From Bacteroidota bacterium (GTDB lineage Bacteria; Bacteroidota; Bacteroidia; Chitinophagales; Chitinophagaceae): a stretch of DNA of 64,000 nt. Each line of letters begins with the position of its first letter. Position 1 is the first letter of the stretch. Location of the stretch: the NCBI GenBank assembly GCA_018268055.1, contig JAFDXF010000086.1:1-64000 (forward strand), read 5' to 3'. This document shows, piece by piece, positions 60,553 to 64,000 of this stretch. The translations under genes and the position numbers were made by a program. The notes below the pieces were generated by a model that was given only the letters and a program-made list of their open reading frames with translations, ran no database searches and was not told the DNA's origin.

Positions 60553-62586
60553 ATGATTTCACAAAATACGATACAGCAAATTCTTTCACGCCTGGATATT
60601 ATAGACATAATAGGAGGTTTTGTAAAATTGAAACGGCGAGGCAGCAACTATCTTGGCCTATGCCCTTTTCATAATGAGCGAACACCATCATTCACTGTTT
60701 CGCCCTCAAAAGAATTATACAAATGCTTTGGTTGTGGGCGAAGCGGAAATACAATCAGTTTCTTAATGGAGCATGAAAAATACAGTTATGTTGATACGCT
60801 CAGGTGGTTAGCTCATAAGTACGGAATTGAAGTGGAGGAAACTTTTCAAAGTGATGAGCAACGCCAAAGTCAAATGACTGCGGATAGCCTCTATATCATC
60901 AATCAGTTTGCACAACAATTCTTCACCAACCAACTTTTTGAAACAGAAGAAGGCACCGATATTGGCCTCACCTATCTCAAAGAAAGAGGCTTCAGAGAAG
61001 ATATTATCAAAAAATTTGAATTAGGCTATTCGCCGGAGACCAAAGATGCATTGACAAAAGAAGCCATTGCCAAACAATTCAATACCGAATTATTATTAAA
61101 ATCAGGCCTTATCGTAAACAGAAACAATCAACTGCTGGATAATTATCGTGGAAGAGTTATTTTCCCTATCCACAATCATAGCGGAAAGGTGCTTGGTTTT
61201 GGAGCAAGAATTTTAAAAACAAATGAAAAGGCGCCAAAATATATCAACACCCCTGAAAATGAAATTTATGTAAAGAGTAAAATTCTTTACGGTTCTTATT
61301 TTGCACGACAGGCAATTGACAAGGCAGATGAATGTCTGTTGGTAGAAGGTTATACCGATGTTGTGTCATTGCATCAGGCCGGTATTGAAAATGTAGTAGC
61401 CAGTGGCGGCACATCGCTCACACCCGATCAATTACGTTTAATAAAAAAATACAGCACCAACCTTACAATCGTTTATGATGGCGACGCAGCAGGAGTAAAA
61501 GCTGCTCTTCGTGGATTAGATCTTGCATTGGAAGAAGGCTTAAATGTAAAACTGGTTTTAATTCCAGATGGAGATGATCCGGACAGTTATGTAAACAAAG
61601 TTGGCGCTACGGCTTTTAAAGAATTTGTTCAAAAGCATAAGAAAGATGTTATCTTCTTTCAATTGGAAGTCGCCTTAAAAGATGCCGGCGATGATTTTCG
61701 GAAAAAATCGGAAGTGGTAAATCATATTGCAGAAACAATTTCCAGAATAAATAAAGCAGAAGATTTTACAAAGCAACAAGATTATATCAAGCAATGTTCT
61801 GAAATCTTAAAAATTGATGAAGCGGGAATGCACGCATTAGTAAACCGATTTATCCGCGATAGGATTACTGCATTAGAAAGAAAACAACCACAAAACGATG
61901 AAAAGCAGTTTGAAGAAAATGCAAAGCAAGCGGAAGCAACAGAATACAATGAAGCGACTTTCAATCTTCTTTTTAAAGATGAACTACAGGAAAGAGAAGT
62001 TGCCAGAGTATTATTAGAATATGGGACTAAGATGTGGAATGAAACAGAATGGGTTGCTGATCTTATTTTTTCTGAATTGCCGGATGATACGCTAATTGAC
62101 AATAAAGATATCATACAATTGATTGCTACATTTAAAGAAACAAGGCAACAGAATCCAGTAGTACTAAACAGAAGTTATTTCATTTATCATCCCGATACAA
62201 AAGTGAGTGCATTGGCGGTTTCTCTATTGAATACTCCTTATGAAGAAAGTGAGCATTGGCGCAAAGAATACACTCCTTCTACAGGATATCAAAAAAAATT
62301 GTTCGAGAAAGATTATACCGAGTTTATGCGCATGGTTTCAAAAGAAAACAGTGAAGAACTTTCTGCCTATTTGAATATTGCAGAAGACAACTCATTGGCA
62401 GAAGTACATTCAGCAATTCTTTATTTGAAACTCAGAAAAGTGCGTCGCATGCTTTTAGAAAATCAATTAGATATTGAAAAACAACACACCCCGGAAGAAT
62501 TTTCCATATTGCACCAGACACATCAGTATTTAAAAAGCATGGAAATAGAATTAACGAAACAGTTAGGGACAGTTATTCTTAGATAA
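60553..62586 (+). CDS. dnaG: DNA primase
   Basis: 677 residues. The CHC2 zinc site is Cys37, His40, Cys58, Cys61 in LGLCPFHNE and YKCFGCGRSG. The core TOPRIM domain shows LLVEGYTDVVSLHQAG and VYDGDAAGVKAA (metal acids), with ASGGTSLT between. The C-terminal helicase-binding part (from about 430) is divergent, as in other Bacteroidota. Makes RNA primers at the replication fork. A near-consensus -7 element (TAACTTTC, 60537-60544) sits 8 bases before the ATG, so the leader would be very short. Confidence 0.96.
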   Translation: MISQNTIQQILSRLDIIDIIGGFVKLKRRGSNYLGLCPFHNERTPSFTVSPSKELYKCFGCGRSGNTISFLMEHEKYSYVDTLRWLAHKYGIEVEETFQSDEQRQSQMTADSLYIINQFAQQFFTNQLFETEEGTDIGLTYLKERGFREDIIKKFELGYSPETKDALTKEAIAKQFNTELLLKSGLIVNRNNQLLDNYRGRVIFPIHNHSGKVLGFGARILKTNEKAPKYINTPENEIYVKSKILYGSYFARQAIDKADECLLVEGYTDVVSLHQAGIENVVASGGTSLTPDQLRLIKKYSTNLTIVYDGDAAGVKAALRGLDLALEEGLNVKLVLIPDGDDPDSYVNKVGATAFKEFVQKHKKDVIFFQLEVALKDAGDDFRKKSEVVNHIAETISRINKAEDFTKQQDYIKQCSEILKIDEAGMHALVNRFIRDRITALERKQPQNDEKQFEENAKQAEATEYNEATFNLLFKDELQEREVARVLLEYGTKMWNETEWVADLIFSELPDDTLIDNKDIIQLIATFKETRQQNPVVLNRSYFIYHPDTKVSALAVSLLNTPYEESEHWRKEYTPSTGYQKKLFEKDYTEFMRMVSKENSEELSAYLNIAEDNSLAEVHSAILYLKLRKVRRMLLENQLDIEKQHTPEEFSILHQTHQYLKSMEIELTKQLGTVILR

Positions 62587-62592
62587 TTCGTA

Positions 62593-64000
62593 TCAGAATA
62601 GCTCAGTCTGCACATCGTCCTTACCTTTCACCCATTCCATTTCCGTTGATTTACTAAAATCAGAAAGTTTTGCGCCTACCGTCTTATAACTTGTAATCTC
62701 TGTAATCTTCGCAATCTTCAGTTTACCTTTACGTACCTGTGCACCACGCCCTTGCTGCATAGCCAAAACGGGTTCATCCATGGTGGTTACGGTTTCTACA
62801 TAATTCCCATCTCCTTCTTTGATAAATAAAAATTTATTTTTCAATGTTGAGGTTTCAATCTTAAACCGTTTGCACATAAACTGTTTCGTTTTCATATCAA
62901 CGTAAACAACTGTAAGAATTTTTTGAGCATCATACTTTTCAATCAGTAAAACTTTTTCTGTATCAATTTTCTGCATTAGCTCCTGATCGGTTACTTCATA
63001 GTATCCATCATTATACACAATCAATATTTTATCATCAGCCTCAAAAACGCCAAGGTATTGGCCTTTTTCATCATTATTTAATCGCCCGAATTGTTCATCA
63101 TACCAGAATTTTCTTCCGGCAATTGTTGACACTCCTGCTTCTTTTAATTTTACACCATCTGCTTTTATCGGATATTTAGTTACAGTAATACCTTTACTGC
63201 TCCTGCCGGTTATTTCTAATTCTGAAAAATAAAATTCAAATTCTTTTCTATGTGCTTTGCATCCGGGCGTTAATATTATTCGAACCACTTCTGCTTCGCC
63301 ATTAGGATTTACGGACAGATAATGTACTTTGCTTTTTTCGTGTTCCTTTGCAAGCTGATATTCTTTATCTCGTGTAACTCCGGTAACGTTAAACCTTTTT
63401 GCAAAGCTTTTACCGTTACTGCCATCCATATAAATCATATTATAGGTAGTACGCTCATCATTCTTTTTAAATACAGCAACGTGGAGAATATCTTTTCCGA
63501 TAAATATTTTATCAGAAACTTTTACCACTTTCATTACCCCGTTTTTAGCAAATGCAATGATATCATCCAGATCGGAACAGTCAAAAAGAAATTCATCTTT
63601 TTTGAGTCCGGAACCAATAAACCCTTCTGCCCTATTCACATAAAGCTTTGTATTGGCAATGGCTACAAATTTTGCTTCAATAACTTCAAACTGTTTGATT
63701 TCTGTTTTACGCTCACGCCCCTTGCCATATTTCTTCAAAAGGTTTTCAAAATAATTCACAGAGAAATCTACCAGATTGGCCAAATCGTGCTTCACTTGTT
63801 TTATCTCTGCTTCCAACCCATTTATCTGCTCTATCAATTCATCTATGTCTAATTTATAAATACGACGTACAGGTTTTTCCGTTAGCTTAATGATATCTTC
63901 CCTCGTGATGTCTCGTTTCAATTGCTTTTTGAACGGATCAAATGCTTTATCAATAGATAACAATACTTTATCCCATGTTTCATGCTTCTTCTCCAGTTCT
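62593..64000 (-). CDS. parC: DNA topoisomerase IV subunit A, C-terminal part
   Basis: The frame is open to the right edge; the visible C-terminal ~470 residues end at 62593. They hold the end of the breakage domain (KPVRRIYKLDIDELIEQINGLEAEI, a coiled-coil tower segment) and then a beta-pinwheel domain with repeated blade motifs (NTKLYVNRAEGFIGSGLKKDEF, GVMKVVKVSDKIFIGKDI). The long C-terminal sequence after the breakage domain is typical of the Bacteroidota type IV enzyme rather than GyrA. It decatenates chromosomes with ParE, which is not in view. It converges with dnaG, 6 bases apart. Confidence 0.78.
   Translation of the reverse strand, partial: ELEKKHETWDKVLLSIDKAFDPFKKQLKRDITREDIIKLTEKPVRRIYKLDIDELIEQINGLEAEIKQVKHDLANLVDFSVNYFENLLKKYGKGRERKTEIKQFEVIEAKFVAIANTKLYVNRAEGFIGSGLKKDEFLFDCSDLDDIIAFAKNGVMKVVKVSDKIFIGKDILHVAVFKKNDERTTYNMIYMDGSNGKSFAKRFNVTGVTRDKEYQLAKEHEKSKVHYLSVNPNGEAEVVRIILTPGCKAHRKEFEFYFSELEITGRSSKGITVTKYPIKADGVKLKEAGVSTIAGRKFWYDEQFGRLNNDEKGQYLGVFEADDKILIVYNDGYYEVTDQELMQKIDTEKVLLIEKYDAQKILTVVYVDMKTKQFMCKRFKIETSTLKNKFLFIKEGDGNYVETVTTMDEPVLAMQQGRGAQVRKGKLKIAKITEITSYKTVGAKLSDFSKSTEMEWVKGKDDVQTELF

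Noticed and set aside
63322..63852. 176-codon plus-strand frame inside parC
   Set aside because: Antisense to the conserved topoisomerase; Phe/Ile/Cys-rich translation typical of a complement reading.

Overview
The window is chromosomal DNA from a member of the Bacteroidota, most likely of the Chitinophagaceae/Sphingobacteriia type. The reasons are: visibly AT-rich DNA; promoters of the Bacteroidota form (TTTG, about 20 bases, TAnnTTTG), clearest before the tRNA-Lys gene and the GT117 gene; almost no Shine-Dalgarno sequences; and families that are mostly or typically Bacteroidota (PafA phosphatase, the alternative GlmU-like protein, GT117/DUF2723, the EF-G2 paralog, a CzcA-TolC fusion, DUF6660). 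No prophage, large integrative element or CRISPR array is visible. Most of the window is ordinary housekeeping and accessory metabolism.

Layout. 1-13 kb: a membrane-protein fragment at the edge, a haem lipoprotein, pafA and an acyl-CoA-binding protein; then a minus-strand run (secreted protein, L,D-transpeptidase, GlmU-like protein, tpiA, glycosyltransferase), a secreted S9 peptidase, a DUF2130 coiled-coil protein and a phosphopantetheinyl transferase. 13-17 kb: dcd, a DUF3810 metalloprotease-like protein, yceD-rpmF-plsX and tRNA-Lys. 17-18.5 kb: a small mobile-looking islet in which a HigB/HigA toxin-antitoxin pair sits between repeats related to the 3' half of the tRNA. 18.5-25 kb: a dihaem cytochrome, an SDR, a SAM hydroxide adenosyltransferase and a large GT117 protein. 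25-28 kb: the histidine-utilisation genes hutG and ftcD, with a relic of a second hutG end and a hairpin cluster beside them. 28-37 kb: a lipoprotein hydrolase, a cytochrome c, a sugar isomerase / Gfo-Idh / MFS / isomerase group, cutC and glycosylasparaginase. 37-41 kb: small DUF1801/YdeI/DUF2200 proteins in a translationally coupled string, an esterase and an SF1 helicase. 41-48 kb: hutI, a thiolase, a SET-domain protein, a GMC oxidoreductase with its small subunit and a beta/gamma-crystallin protein. 48-57 kb: a heavy-metal efflux operon (DUF6660, CzcA-TolC fusion, CzcB, P-type ATPase). 57-64 kb: a DUF937 protein, an EF-G paralog without the catalytic switch-II histidine, dnaG, and topoisomerase IV subunit A running off the right edge.

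How they work together. hutI, hutG and ftcD cover the lower histidine-degradation steps in two separate places. The GMC enzyme with its small subunit, the cytochromes, the sugar-isomerase-like barrels, the Gfo/Idh oxidoreductase and the MFS porter together resemble a periplasmic sugar-oxidation (3-keto-sugar) pathway; that is inference. The four metal genes form one operon behind a promoter flanked by an inverted repeat. The least explained structure is the series of tRNA-derived repeats around higBA, the synonymously diverged hutG tail, and the perfect inverted repeat before plsX.
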